Origin: Ignavibacteria bacterium
Lineage (GTDB): Bacteria > Bacteroidota > Ignavibacteria > Tepidaquicellales > Tepidaquicellaceae
Assembly: GCA_016783945.1 (NCBI GenBank)
Contig: JADHVP010000024.1
Location: 1-34,647, forward strand
Length of the DNA stretch: 34,647 nucleotides
Direction: 5' to 3'
Shown here: piece after piece, positions 8,610 to 17,000 of the stretch
Layout of the letters: each line of letters begins with the position of its first letter
Numbering within the stretch: the stretch's first letter is position 1
Notes under the pieces: model-generated
What the model saw: only the letters and a program-made list of their open reading frames with translations
What the model was told of the DNA's origin: nothing
Databases searched by the model: none
Translations under genes and position numbers: made by a program

Positions 8610-9728
8610 TTATATTTTTGAAGCTACAGCCTCAGCCATGTCGAGTGATGTATTGTCACCACCCATATCATACGTTCTTACTTCCCCCTCTTTAATAACA
8701 TCTGCAACTGCGGATTCAAGTATATCACCTTTGTCTTTTTCTCCTAACCAATCGAGCATCATTTTAACTGCGAGTATAGTAGCAATAGGATTTACTTTAT
8801 ACAGACCGGCATATTTCGGGGCGGAGCCATGCGAAGGTTCGAATACTGCAAGATCTTTTCCAATATTACCGGAACATCCAAAACCAAGACCCCCGACTAA
8901 TTGTGCTGAAAGGTCGGATATTATATCACCGTATAAATTCGGAGCGACCAACACATCATAGCTCAAAGGATTTTTTAACAACCACATTGTCATCGCATCG
9001 ATGTTTGCATCATCTAACTCAATACCAGGATATTCCTTCGCAACATCCTTAGCTATTTCCAAAAATAAACCATCTGTTGCCCGAACTACGTTCGCCTTAT
9101 GTACAACAGTTACCTTTTTACGATTGAATTTCTTAGCATAATCAAATGCAGCCCTTATAATTCTTTCTGAACCATGATGTGTGTTTATTTTACAGGAGAT
9201 CGCATACTGGTCATTCGGAACATCCTTAAACTTAGCAAATGGTTTTGACAACTCCGTTAATACATCTGATAACTTTTCAGGGACAGGATTAAACTCAACC
9301 CCGGAATATAAATCCTCAGTGTTTTCACGAAAGATAACAAGGTCTATTGTATCCTTAAAATTAAGAGGATTTCCCGGATACGCTTTACATGGACGAAGAC
9401 AAATATAAAGATCGAATAATTGTCTCATCCTGACGATCGGTGATCTGTAAAGCAGGTTTTGATTTTGAAGTTCGGGAATTAATTCTGCTGCTGCTTCTTT
9501 GACAGGTTTGGAAGTAATTGCTCCGAATAAAGCTGCGTCTACATTCTTTAATAACTCAACGGTTCTTTCGGGAAATGCCTCACCTTCTTTACACCAGAAT
9601 TCCCAACCGATATCACCATGAATATATTCTGCATCGAGACCTATTTTATCGAGAACAATTTTGGCTGCATCTAAAACATCGATTCCGCATCCATCGCCCG
9701 GTAACCAGGCTATTTTATACTTTGCCAT
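8610..9728 (-). CDS. Isocitrate dehydrogenase-family beta-decarboxylating dehydrogenase, probably NADP-type
   Basis: The enzyme would oxidise isocitrate to 2-oxoglutarate and CO2, or carboxylate in reverse. I place the start at 9728 ([13 protein letters not shown], 372 residues) because AAGGAG lies five bases upstream; a longer frame to 9767 adds 13 unsupported residues. Fold landmarks are [33 protein letters not shown] and [11 protein letters not shown]. The substrate loop reads S-P-I-V-R-M-R: the isocitrate-binding Ser (Ser96) and arginines (Arg102, Arg112) are present, but the Asn two residues after the Ser in E. coli Icd is Ile98. Lys305-Tyr306 in SAPKYAG match the NADP-binding pair of E. 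coli Icd rather than the Asp-Ile pair of NAD enzymes. It is first in the citrate operon. Isopropylmalate or homoisocitrate as substrate is less likely but not excluded. Confidence 0.88.
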   Translation of the reverse strand: MAKYKIAWLPGDGCGIDVLDAAKIVLDKIGLDAEYIHGDIGWEFWCKEGEAFPERTVELLKNVDAALFGAITSKPVKEAAAELIPELQNQNLLYRSPIVRMRQLFDLYICLRPCKAYPGNPLNFKDTIDLVIFRENTEDLYSGVEFNPVPEKLSDVLTELSKPFAKFKDVPNDQYAISCKINTHHGSERIIRAAFDYAKKFNRKKVTVVHKANVVRATDGLFLEIAKDVAKEYPGIELDDANIDAMTMWLLKNPLSYDVLVAPNLYGDIISDLSAQLVGGLGFGCSGNIGKDLAVFEPSHGSAPKYAGLYKVNPIATILAVKMMLDWLGEKDKGDILESAVADVIKEGEVRTYDMGGDNTSLDMAEAVASKI

Positions 9729-9945
9729 ACATACTCCTTGATTTTTTAAAGTTTTGAATGAATACAAAAGTACTCAAACGTTATATATCTCTCAATGAAT
9801 ATATTTTTATTTCATACGATTTTATAGCAATATTTCTTTTCAATTTATACATATAATATTGTAAACTTGAGATTTTAAACCCTCTCGAAAATCATTTTTT
9901 ATTTTGGTATTTTGTGTGATTCTTAAAACCTAAAAATCTATTCTT
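9729..9945. promoter_or_regulatory. Divergent promoter region between the citrate operon and rocD
   Basis: About 215 bases, very AT-rich, separate the start of the isocitrate dehydrogenase gene (minus) from rocD (plus). Both genes must be transcribed from here, because nothing upstream could read into either. I see A/T-rich TATAAT-like words but no pair of promoter boxes I would defend, and no clear operator palindrome. The only confident site is the AAGGAG ribosome binding site for the minus-strand gene at about 9734-9739. Confidence 0.4.
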
Positions 9946-11148
9946 ATGAATACACAAGACTATATAAAGATCGAAGAGCAATACGGAGCTCATAATTATC
10001 ATCCATTAGATGTAGTAATAAATAAAGCCGAAGGAGTTTGGGTATGGGATGTCAATGGGAACAAGTACCTGGATTGCCTCGCAGCATACTCCGCCGTTAA
10101 CCAGGGACACTGCCACCCGCGAATTATAAAAGCAATGAAAGAGCAAGCAGATAAAGTAACACTCACATCCCGTGCTTTCAGGAATGACCAGCTACCTCTC
10201 TTATGCAAAGAGTTATGTGAGCTCACAGGATATGAAATGATGCTCCCCATGAACTCAGGTGCCGAAGCTGTCGAGACAGCGATTAAAGCTTCCCGTAAAT
10301 GGGGATACAAAGTAAAAGGTGTTCAGGAAAACTCAGCTGAAATCATCGCATGTGAAAACAATTTTGCAGGAAGAACCATTACTGTGATTAGTTTTTCAAC
10401 TGAAGAACAATACAAAGATGGATTCGGACCATTGACACCGGGTTTCAAGACTATTCCTTACAATGATGCAGAAGCTTTAGGAAAAGCAATAACACCTAAT
10501 ACCGTTGCTTTCATTGTAGAGCCAATCCAGGGAGAAGGCGGCGTTATAATTCCATCGGAAGGATACTTAAAAAAGGTATACGACATTTGCAAAAAAAATA
10601 ACGTACTATTTATCGCCGATGAGATACAATCCGGACTGGGAAGAAGCGGAAAGTTATTCGCTTTCGAATACGCTGGTATTAAACCAGATATAGTAACGAT
10701 CGGAAAGGCGCTTTCGGGAGGATGTTATCCTGTGTCTGTTGTACTATCGAGTAAAGAAGTACTCGGTGTTTTTAATCCGGGGGATCATGGTTCTACATTC
10801 GGCGGTAATCCGCTCGGTGCAGCAATCGCAAGAGAAAGTATCAAGGTTTTAATTGAAGAAAATTTGATAGAGAATTCGTACAGGCTTGGTAAATATTTTA
10901 TGGAAAGGTTGCACGAAATAAAATCTCCTCATATACATGAAATAAGAGGAAAAGGTCTATTCATCGGAATTGAATTGAATGATAATGCTAACGGTGCAAG
11001 AAGGTTTTGCGAAGCATTGATGAATAAAGGAATACTTAGTAAAGAGACACATGTAAATGTAATTCGCTTTGCACCACCGCTTGTTATTACAAAGGAAGAA
11101 ATTGACTGGGCACTGGAAAGAATAAAAGAAGTTTTAATGATGGATTGA
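9946..11148 (+). CDS. rocD: Ornithine--oxo-acid aminotransferase
   Basis: This PLP enzyme transfers the delta-amino group of ornithine to 2-oxoglutarate, giving glutamate semialdehyde and glutamate, and links arginine/ornithine breakdown to proline and glutamate. The 400 residues are class III (fold type I) aminotransferase throughout: YLDCLAAYSAVNQGHCHPRI near the N-terminus, MNSGAEAVETAIK for phosphate binding, ADEIQSGLGRSGKLFAFEY with the cofactor Asp, and TIGKALSGGCYPVS with Schiff-base Lys254. The EYGAHNYHP-like start (EQYGAHNYHPLDVV) is characteristic of ornithine aminotransferase rather than acetylornithine or GABA enzymes. It is transcribed away from the citrate operon, which consumes or makes the co-substrate 2-oxoglutarate. 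A clear hairpin terminator follows, so it is probably monocistronic. Confidence 0.94.
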   Translation: MNTQDYIKIEEQYGAHNYHPLDVVINKAEGVWVWDVNGNKYLDCLAAYSAVNQGHCHPRIIKAMKEQADKVTLTSRAFRNDQLPLLCKELCELTGYEMMLPMNSGAEAVETAIKASRKWGYKVKGVQENSAEIIACENNFAGRTITVISFSTEEQYKDGFGPLTPGFKTIPYNDAEALGKAITPNTVAFIVEPIQGEGGVIIPSEGYLKKVYDICKKNNVLFIADEIQSGLGRSGKLFAFEYAGIKPDIVTIGKALSGGCYPVSVVLSSKEVLGVFNPGDHGSTFGGNPLGAAIARESIKVLIEENLIENSYRLGKYFMERLHEIKSPHIHEIRGKGLFIGIELNDNANGARRFCEALMNKGILSKETHVNVIRFAPPLVITKEEIDWALERIKEVLMMD

Positions 11149-11193
11149 ATTTTGTTTTAGATTGAAAGATAGTAACAGAATTAGTTAAATTAA

Positions 11194-11225
11194 TCGTGTC
11201 AGATATTTTATGACACGATTTTTTT
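11194..11225 (+). terminator. Rho-independent terminator after rocD
   Basis: A perfect 8-base inverted repeat, TCGTGTCA (11194-11201) with TGACACGA (11211-11218), surrounds a 9-base loop and is followed immediately by seven T residues on the plus strand. It lies 45 bases beyond the rocD stop and just before hemW, so hemW most likely has its own promoter or depends on readthrough. Confidence 0.88.
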
Positions 11226-11236
11226 AATAGAATTAT

Positions 11237-12361
11237 ATGAACAAAGCCGGAATTTATATACATATCCCCTTTTGTCAAAGGAGATGCATATATTGTGATT
11301 TTTATTTTACGACTAACCTAAAATTACTTGATGGTTACATCGAAAGCTTAACGAAAGAAATCACTTTAGCTTCTCCCAATTATAATAACGTGGAATTTGA
11401 CACGATATTTTTCGGAGGAGGAACACCATCTTTACTTTCAACAAAACAAATTGAAAGTATTCTAAACACCGTATACAAAGAATATAATATCAGTTCCAAA
11501 AGTGAGATAAGTATAGAATGCAATCCCGAGGATCTCGATAACTATAATCTAAAAGAATTAAAGCAAGTCGGGATTAACAGGTTGAGCATTGGTATTCAGT
11601 CTTTCGTCGATTCGGAACTTAAATTTCTCACAAGAGAACATTCAGCTAAGCAAGCAGAAAACGTCATCCTAAAAGCAAATGACAACTTTAAAAACATCAG
11701 TGTGGATTTCATTTATTCTCTTCCGAAACAAACTAAGGATGAAGTAGAGTATTCTTTAGATAAATTAATAGAGTTTAACATTCCACACATCTCTGCCTAC
11801 ACATTAATTTTTGAAGAGAAAACGCTGTTGTATAAACAATTTATGAAAAAAATTGTTACACCGAACCGTGATGAACATGAATCAGAACTTTATGAATTTG
11901 TATCAAATAAACTCATTACCGAAGGTTACCAGCATTATGAAATCTCTAATTTTGCAAAAGAGGGATACGAATCAAAACATAATTTGAAATACTGGGAGTA
12001 CGATAACTACCTGGGCTTTGGTCCTTCATCGCATTCATACTTTGAAAATAAAAGATGGGAAAATTTCAGAAGTATACAGAAATACAAAGAAAGCTTAGAA
12101 AATAATCAACTGCCAATCGCTAAAAAAGAGATACTTAACAAAAATGAAATGAGAATAGAGTACATTATGCTTGCACTGAGAAGTAAAGGAATAAACCTTA
12201 AGAAATATAAAAAAATATTCGAAGAAGATTTTCATGCGAAATATGAAAAAGCAATTAAAGAGCTAATGCTTAACGATTATGCTGTAATGAATGCAGGTGA
12301 ATTTAAATTGAATGAGAAAGGTTATGCAATTGCTGATGAGATTATTGCAAAGTATTTTTGA
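11237..12361 (+). CDS. hemW: HemW-type radical SAM heme chaperone
   Basis: HemW is a radical-SAM-fold protein that binds heme and is thought to deliver it to membrane haemoproteins; it is often mis-annotated as oxygen-independent coproporphyrinogen oxidase. The 374-residue protein starts YIHIPFCQRRCIYCDF: three cluster cysteines in C-x3-C-x2-C spacing, followed by D-F. The fourth cysteine of true HemN (CxC) is replaced by phenylalanine, the usual HemW distinction. FFGGGTPSLL, ECNPEDLD, NRLSIGIQSF and the later YEISNFAKEGYESKHN and GFGPSSHSY stretches fit the family. The gene starts 12 bases after the rocD terminator without an obvious Shine-Dalgarno sequence. The DinB-fold gene follows 41 bases downstream. 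Confidence 0.92.
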   Translation: MNKAGIYIHIPFCQRRCIYCDFYFTTNLKLLDGYIESLTKEITLASPNYNNVEFDTIFFGGGTPSLLSTKQIESILNTVYKEYNISSKSEISIECNPEDLDNYNLKELKQVGINRLSIGIQSFVDSELKFLTREHSAKQAENVILKANDNFKNISVDFIYSLPKQTKDEVEYSLDKLIEFNIPHISAYTLIFEEKTLLYKQFMKKIVTPNRDEHESELYEFVSNKLITEGYQHYEISNFAKEGYESKHNLKYWEYDNYLGFGPSSHSYFENKRWENFRSIQKYKESLENNQLPIAKKEILNKNEMRIEYIMLALRSKGINLKKYKKIFEEDFHAKYEKAIKELMLNDYAVMNAGEFKLNEKGYAIADEIIAKYF

Positions 12362-12402
12362 TTTTTATAAAGTAGTTAAATGAAATTTAAAAAAACCTAA
12401 TA

Positions 12403-12852
12403 ATGAAAGAACTAACAAAATTTTCAATTGAAGTCAGGGAATCAACATTAAAAAGATTAAGAGCAGTTCCTATAGGTTCTGAAGATTGGAGAGTAGATAA
12501 GGATTCGATGAGCTTCGCTGATATTGCACAGCACATTATAGATTGTGACCTTGCTTTGATAGAATCATTCCACACTAAAAATATTGGTTCAAATCTTGGA
12601 AAAGCACATTCGGCATTGACAGACAAATATAATGCATTAAAAGATTTAATCGAAAAATTAGAAGAGACCAAGAACAAACGAGCTGTTTTCATCGAAGGGT
12701 TGAATCAGAATGATCTCTCAGAAATTGTTTCAACCGATAGAAAAGAGGGAGAACAACAATTGACAATGGAATTGCTAATCCTCACAATGCTCGACCATGA
12801 AACACATCATCGTGGACAGTTATCTGTTTATCTCAAAATGATTGGTAAATAA
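12403..12852 (+). CDS. DinB-fold (YfiT/DinB superfamily) putative metal-dependent protein
   Basis: The 149 residues form a short helical protein with the three-histidine arrangement of the DinB/YfiT fold: AQHIIDCD (first His) and LDHETHHRGQLSVYL near the C-terminus (second and third His). Family members are four-helix-bundle, usually zinc- or nickel-binding proteins, some of them thiol-dependent transferases, many uncharacterised. It is unrelated to DNA polymerase IV, also called DinB, which lies at 31.8 kb in this window. It is co-directional with hemW and converges on the DUF368 gene with only 15 bases between stop codons. Function cannot be specified. Confidence 0.8.
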   Translation: MKELTKFSIEVRESTLKRLRAVPIGSEDWRVDKDSMSFADIAQHIIDCDLALIESFHTKNIGSNLGKAHSALTDKYNALKDLIEKLEETKNKRAVFIEGLNQNDLSEIVSTDRKEGEQQLTMELLILTMLDHETHHRGQLSVYLKMIGK

Positions 12853-12867
12853 TATAGATTTTATAAA

Positions 12868-13860
12868 TTATATTTTACTTTTCTTTGGAGAAATGTTTGA
12901 CGCTTTTTCAATTACATAAACAACAACAAATCCAATCACTATAAAACCTATTATATAGAAAAACATCTGATTTACTTCTAATGGAAAAATATTTTCCTGA
13001 ATCTTTTGTTGGACACCATGAGGATCGATGAAAGTACCAACGGTTTTTTTCCAGGGCCAGATAATATTTAGTGAACCGAACATAAAACCTGCAAGGACAG
13101 TTATAGTAGCATCATGAAACTTCTTAAACAACCAGTTTAGTAATTTTGAAAACACCACCAATCCCAATACACAACCTACTACAAAAATCGCAGCAAGTCC
13201 AAACTCAGATGCGGGAAATAGAGAGAGGACATTAGAAAAATTACCTTTGAGTATTCCAGCGAGAGCATCTTTGAAATAGCTCGTCATGCTCGAAACCAGA
13301 CCAATTGCAAATTTGTACTTCCCTATTATTAAAAGAATATACGAACCGGATATTCCGGGAAGTATCATGGCTATAATAGCAATAAAACCAGAAAGAAATA
13401 TGTATAAAGGTGTGTGAGGAGTATCGATGGATTTCGTTGATGTTATAAGATATGCGGCAACAGTACCAATGATAAACCAAAATATAATAAACAAATTCCA
13501 CTTTTTTATTCTCTTCATCACTACTAAAATCGAAGCCAAAATCAATCCAAAGAAAAAAGACCAGAGCAAAGTCTCATGGTATTCAAGTAAATACTTCATC
13601 AATTTGGCAAGTGTGAATGTTGAAACAACAACACCAAGAAGCAGGGCAGTTAAAAAGCCTCCATCAACCTTATCAAAAAGTTTCTTAAATTTAAACTTGA
13701 AAAATAATTTAACCGCAACATAATCAATGTTATGAAGAGCTGCTATTAATCTCTCATAGATACCCGTGATTAATGCAATCGTACCTCCCGAAACACCAGG
13801 AATTATGTTTGCAGCTCCCATTCCGAAACCTTTTAAGAACAATAATATTTTTTCTTTCAT
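12868..13860 (-). CDS. DUF368 polyprenyl-phosphate transporter (PopT-like)
   Basis: DUF368 proteins are membrane transporters reported to flip undecaprenyl phosphate back across the cytoplasmic membrane, recycling the carrier used for peptidoglycan and surface polysaccharides. The 330 residues contain the family hallmark repeated in both halves: GAANIIPGVSGGTIALITGIYE near the N-terminus (about 15-36) and MILPGISGSYILLIIGKY in the middle, consistent with an inverted-repeat fold with re-entrant loops. About eight hydrophobic segments are visible, and the C-terminal tail is basic (KKSKI). It is last in a run with UDP-glucose dehydrogenase (30 bases upstream) and a flippase-like protein, a context that fits envelope polysaccharide synthesis. 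Family assignment is firm; transport role is taken from homologues. Confidence 0.88.
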   Translation of the reverse strand: MKEKILLFLKGFGMGAANIIPGVSGGTIALITGIYERLIAALHNIDYVAVKLFFKFKFKKLFDKVDGGFLTALLLGVVVSTFTLAKLMKYLLEYHETLLWSFFFGLILASILVVMKRIKKWNLFIIFWFIIGTVAAYLITSTKSIDTPHTPLYIFLSGFIAIIAMILPGISGSYILLIIGKYKFAIGLVSSMTSYFKDALAGILKGNFSNVLSLFPASEFGLAAIFVVGCVLGLVVFSKLLNWLFKKFHDATITVLAGFMFGSLNIIWPWKKTVGTFIDPHGVQQKIQENIFPLEVNQMFFYIIGFIVIGFVVVYVIEKASNISPKKSKI

Positions 13861-13890
13861 ATACGATTATTATACAAAATAATTTTTGAA

Positions 13891-15198
13891 TTACTTCCCA
13901 ATCCCGTAATATATAAAACCTTGCCTTTTTAAATGATCAGGGTTGTAAATATTTCTTCCGTCAAATATTACGGGTGTCTTCATTAATGATTTCATCCTGT
14001 TAAAATCTGGTCTTCTGAATTCATTCCACTCGGTTACAAGTATCATTGCATCTGTATCTTTTAGTGAATCATAATTAATTTCGAAGAATTTTACTTTATC
14101 GAGCTTGTCTTTAAAATAAACCTTACCTCTCTCAATTGCAGCAGGATCGCATACATTAACATACCCGCCTTCATCCAATATCATTTCTATCAAAGTTATT
14201 GCTGGAGCCTCTCTGATATCGTCTGTTCGCGGCTTATAAGATAGACCCCATACAGCAAACGTCTTTCCTTTAAGATTAGATTCAAAATGCTTTTTAATCT
14301 TGTTAAAAATTAACTGCCTTTGATTTATATTAATCTCTTCAACAGCCTTTAGAATTTTAAAATCTACATTACATTCTTCACCTGTTTTTATCAAAGCTTT
14401 CACATCTTTTGGAAAACAACTCCCACCGTATCCGATACCTGCAAACAAAAATTTATCGCCTATTCTTGAGTCCGTACTCATTCCCAACCTAACACTGTCT
14501 ATATCAGCATTTACTTTTTCACATAATAACGCTATATCATTCATGAAAGAGATCCTGGTTGCAAGCATTGAATTAGCTGCATATTTCGTAATCTCAGAAC
14601 TTCTCTCATCCATTACGATAAACCTGTCTGATGTTCTCATGAAAGCCGAATATAATTCCTCCATAGCTTCAATAGCTGTTTCTGATTTGGAGCCTACGAC
14701 GACTCTATCGGGTGACATAAAATCATTTACTGCTGCACCTTCTTTTAGAAACTCGGGATTAAAAGCGTAATTAATTTCATGCTTTGAATATTTTTTAAAA
14801 ATATCTTTAATCTTATCACTCGTTCCAACGGGAACTGTACTCTTAGCAACAATAATTTTTCTTTCCTTCAATAGTTTTGCAATATTTTCCGAAACATTTA
14901 GCACATGTGTGAGATCGGCAGAACCGTCTTCATTAGGTGGAGTAGGTAAACATAAAAATATAATTTGAGTTTTTTCCACAGTTTCTTCCAAACTGTTAGT
15001 AAAAAGCAAACGATTTTCTTTTATATTTTTTTGAATAAGCTCTTCTAACTGTGGTTCATAAATAGTGCTGATTCCTTTTTTTAAGGTTTCAACAACTTTC
15101 GGATTATTATCCATGCAGTAGACATCATTTCCACTTTCAGCAAAACAAGTTCCTGTAACAAGTCCGACGTAACCTGTTCCAATAATTCCAATTTTCAT
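13891..15198 (-). CDS. ugd: UDP-glucose 6-dehydrogenase
   Basis: The enzyme oxidises UDP-glucose twice with NAD to UDP-glucuronate, a precursor for surface polysaccharides and modified lipids. The 435 residues show an N-terminal Rossmann domain (GIIGTGYVGLVTG at 4-16), LCLPTPPNEDGSADL, STVPVGTSDKI, FNPEFLKEGAAVNDF, the central dimerisation helix, catalytic Cys261 in GYGGSCFPKD, and the C-terminal UDP-binding domain (AVWGLSYKPRTDDIREAP, then ILVTEWNEFR). Length and motif order are standard. Closely related GDP-mannose or UDP-ManNAc dehydrogenases share the fold, but the overall motif pattern fits UDP-glucose best. It lies 7 bases after the flippase-like gene and 30 before DUF368, so the three probably form one transcript. 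Confidence 0.92.
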   Translation of the reverse strand: MKIGIIGTGYVGLVTGTCFAESGNDVYCMDNNPKVVETLKKGISTIYEPQLEELIQKNIKENRLLFTNSLEETVEKTQIIFLCLPTPPNEDGSADLTHVLNVSENIAKLLKERKIIVAKSTVPVGTSDKIKDIFKKYSKHEINYAFNPEFLKEGAAVNDFMSPDRVVVGSKSETAIEAMEELYSAFMRTSDRFIVMDERSSEITKYAANSMLATRISFMNDIALLCEKVNADIDSVRLGMSTDSRIGDKFLFAGIGYGGSCFPKDVKALIKTGEECNVDFKILKAVEEININQRQLIFNKIKKHFESNLKGKTFAVWGLSYKPRTDDIREAPAITLIEMILDEGGYVNVCDPAAIERGKVYFKDKLDKVKFFEINYDSLKDTDAMILVTEWNEFRRPDFNRMKSLMKTPVIFDGRNIYNPDHLKRQGFIYYGIGK

Positions 15199-15205
15199 AT
15201 ATGAT

Positions 15206-16219
15206 TTATTGGTTTAGTTTTTGATTTAACTTTATATTTTCTTTCATTGAGTAGTAAAAACCTATTATAAGTAAAGAGATGAGTCCTAATAAATGAAGAA
15301 CACTTACATATCCTATAGCTAATTCCGGGTCAATTCCGAAAACACTTACTAATACAGTTTTACCAAAGAAATGGAATGAACCGGCTGAGTTACCCGGAAG
15401 AGGTATCATCATAGCAAATGCCATCATTGTTTGAACAAGATTAGCATCTAAGAAACTCAAATCTATCTTGAATGCAAACATAGTAACATAAGCTGAGAGT
15501 ACATAAGAACCCCATATTAAAACCGACAATACGAAAATCTTTAGATACTCTTTTGGGTATTTTATAAATAAAAAACCATTTATTAATGAAATAAAAATAT
15601 CGTGTATCTTTTCATTATACTTCTTTGGTAAGAACTTCTTTGTTAATTTTCCAATAAGTACTTCGGTTTTTTCAAGATTAAGAATCATGAGTATCATTAC
15701 CACAACTACAATTAATATTGCAATTGATGCATATAAAGCTATACTTATTATATCATACTCTCCGAATGCTTCGGAGATTTTTTCTCTGTATAAAAATAAA
15801 CAAAATCCAAACATAATTAGCATTGTTAAAACATCAATAATCCTTTCAACAACTATTGTTCCGAAGGTTGCTGCACGTGATATATCTTCCTTCTTAGCCA
15901 ATAATAATGGTCTCGATACTTCTCCCGAACGAGGAATAAGTGCATTCATCATATAGCCTACCATAATTGCTGAAAATAAATTTTTGATATGTATACCCTT
16001 TTTTAACGGATCGAGAAAATACTTCCAACGCAACGCCCTGAAATAACTGCCGATGAAAATACCTATTAATGAACCCCCTATAGCGTAAAGATAATTTGTC
16101 TTTTTCAACTCTTCAAAAAGTTTATCGAAATCAATTCCTTTAAACGCAAGGTACATAAAGAATACCAGCAATGCGGATAATATGATGAATCTCAGGACAT
16201 GTTTAAGTTTGGTCGACAA
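15206..16219 (-). CDS. Flippase-like membrane protein, lysylphosphatidylglycerol synthase TM-region family
   Basis: The 337 residues form an integral membrane protein of the family typified by the membrane half of MprF and by AglD-like proteins. The hallmark is the cytosolic-side motif NALIPRSGEVSRPLLLAKK (92-110) followed by TIVVERIIDV (121-130). About seven or eight hydrophobic segments are visible, ending in a short basic tail. The soluble transferase domain of MprF is absent, so aminoacyl-lipid synthesis is not predicted; homologues are thought to move or modify lipid-linked sugars or phospholipids. It begins the flippase-ugd-DUF368 run and is separated from lolA by a strong terminator. 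The exact substrate is not readable from sequence. Confidence 0.8.
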   Translation of the reverse strand: MSTKLKHVLRFIILSALLVFFMYLAFKGIDFDKLFEELKKTNYLYAIGGSLIGIFIGSYFRALRWKYFLDPLKKGIHIKNLFSAIMVGYMMNALIPRSGEVSRPLLLAKKEDISRAATFGTIVVERIIDVLTMLIMFGFCLFLYREKISEAFGEYDIISIALYASIAILIVVVVMILMILNLEKTEVLIGKLTKKFLPKKYNEKIHDIFISLINGFLFIKYPKEYLKIFVLSVLIWGSYVLSAYVTMFAFKIDLSFLDANLVQTMMAFAMMIPLPGNSAGSFHFFGKTVLVSVFGIDPELAIGYVSVLHLLGLISLLIIGFYYSMKENIKLNQKLNQ

Positions 16220-16237
16220 TATACCTGTAGTTTTTGA

Positions 16238-16273
16238 AATAAAAAAAGTTAAGTATTCAAATACCTAACTTTT
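16238..16273 (-). terminator. Rho-independent terminator after lolA
   Basis: On the minus strand, a 13-base stem (16273-16261 with 16256-16244, one G-T wobble) closes a 4-base loop and is followed by a run of T residues (complement of the A-run at 16241-16247). It lies just beyond the lolA stop at 16301 and immediately upstream of the flippase-like gene, separating the lolA transcript from the flippase-ugd-DUF368 unit. Confidence 0.85.
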
Positions 16274-16300
16274 AAAACTTATCAAATATAAAAAATCAAT

Positions 16301-16930
16301 TTAACGAAGGTCAATAATATCAGCTCCGCTTGGTGGTGAAAAAGTAAACTTCGATGAACTTATTCCAGCATCAAGTGTAACACTCTTAAGCGTATACGTA
16401 TTTGTTGAACCTTTTGATACAATTCTTATTTTTCTAATAATATCATCATCTTTACCAATCCATATCTTAGCAGATTTAACAGAACCTTTTCTTCGTGGGG
16501 TTAATTTCAAAACATAGCATACATTCCCTGATATAGTTTCTTCGCCTTCAAGATCCGAATAAAAATTAACAGGGTAATCGAACAAGTATTTATTCGGAGA
16601 GAAAGAGTTTGCATTGTCTTTATAATTATCGATTACAACCTGGTCTTTTGAAGTATTATATGTCCATGATGTTACTCCATCAGTCACAACTATCTGACCC
16701 TTCGTCTCTATTCTATACTTGTTTTTTTTCTTTATGTAAATTGTACCCGAAGCAGTCGTGGAACTTCCTGATGATGGCTTATATGTTTGTGTAAATGTAG
16801 CTTTACCATCGGAGATGCTGCTGTATTTATCTTGCACAGCTTTAATAATATCCTGCGCATCCGGTTGTGCATTCAAAATATTCGCACAGAAAAACAATAC
16901 AAAAATGGAAATATACTTTATACTTTTCAT
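16301..16930 (-). CDS. lolA: Outer-membrane lipoprotein carrier protein LolA
   Basis: LolA shuttles lipoproteins across the periplasm from the inner membrane to the outer membrane. The 209-residue precursor has a signal peptide (basic MKSIKY, hydrophobic core, cleavage probably near LNA-Q at 20-22). The mature part shows the LolA beta-barrel pattern: an early helix (DAQDIIKAVQDKYSSI), DGKATFTQTYK, TASGTIYIKKKNKYRIE, VTDGVTSWTYN, and the late ISSSKFTFSPPSGADIIDL ending. It is about the usual size. It implies an outer membrane with lipoproteins, in line with the secretion-system evidence. It sits downstream of the DUF3108 gene (70 bases) and ends in a strong terminator. Assignment is firm. Confidence 0.9.
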   Translation of the reverse strand: MKSIKYISIFVLFFCANILNAQPDAQDIIKAVQDKYSSISDGKATFTQTYKPSSGSSTTASGTIYIKKKNKYRIETKGQIVVTDGVTSWTYNTSKDQVVIDNYKDNANSFSPNKYLFDYPVNFYSDLEGEETISGNVCYVLKLTPRRKGSVKSAKIWIGKDDDIIRKIRIVSKGSTNTYTLKSVTLDAGISSSKFTFSPPSGADIIDLR

Positions 16931-17000
16931 CTAAAGATTTAAATTTTGAATAAACTTAGCAATTAAAAGATTTCTGTTCAATTACAAAATTAAAAGCAAT

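Noticed and set aside
8638-8961. 107-residue plus-strand frame
   Set aside because: Antisense to the conserved isocitrate dehydrogenase core with no family likeness.
5938-9728. Alpha-aminoadipate lysine pathway (homoaconitase plus homoisocitrate dehydrogenase)
   Set aside because: No homocitrate synthase or other aminoadipate-pathway gene is in the window, and citrate lyase genes are in the same operon. Kept only as a substrate-range question.
9729-9945. Specific -10/-35 promoter boxes
   Set aside because: The region is so AT-rich that several TATAAT-like words occur by chance; none pairs convincingly with an upstream box.
11237-12361. Oxygen-independent coproporphyrinogen III oxidase (HemN)
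   Set aside because: The fourth cysteine after the radical-SAM triad is replaced by Phe, as in HemW, and the length fits HemW.
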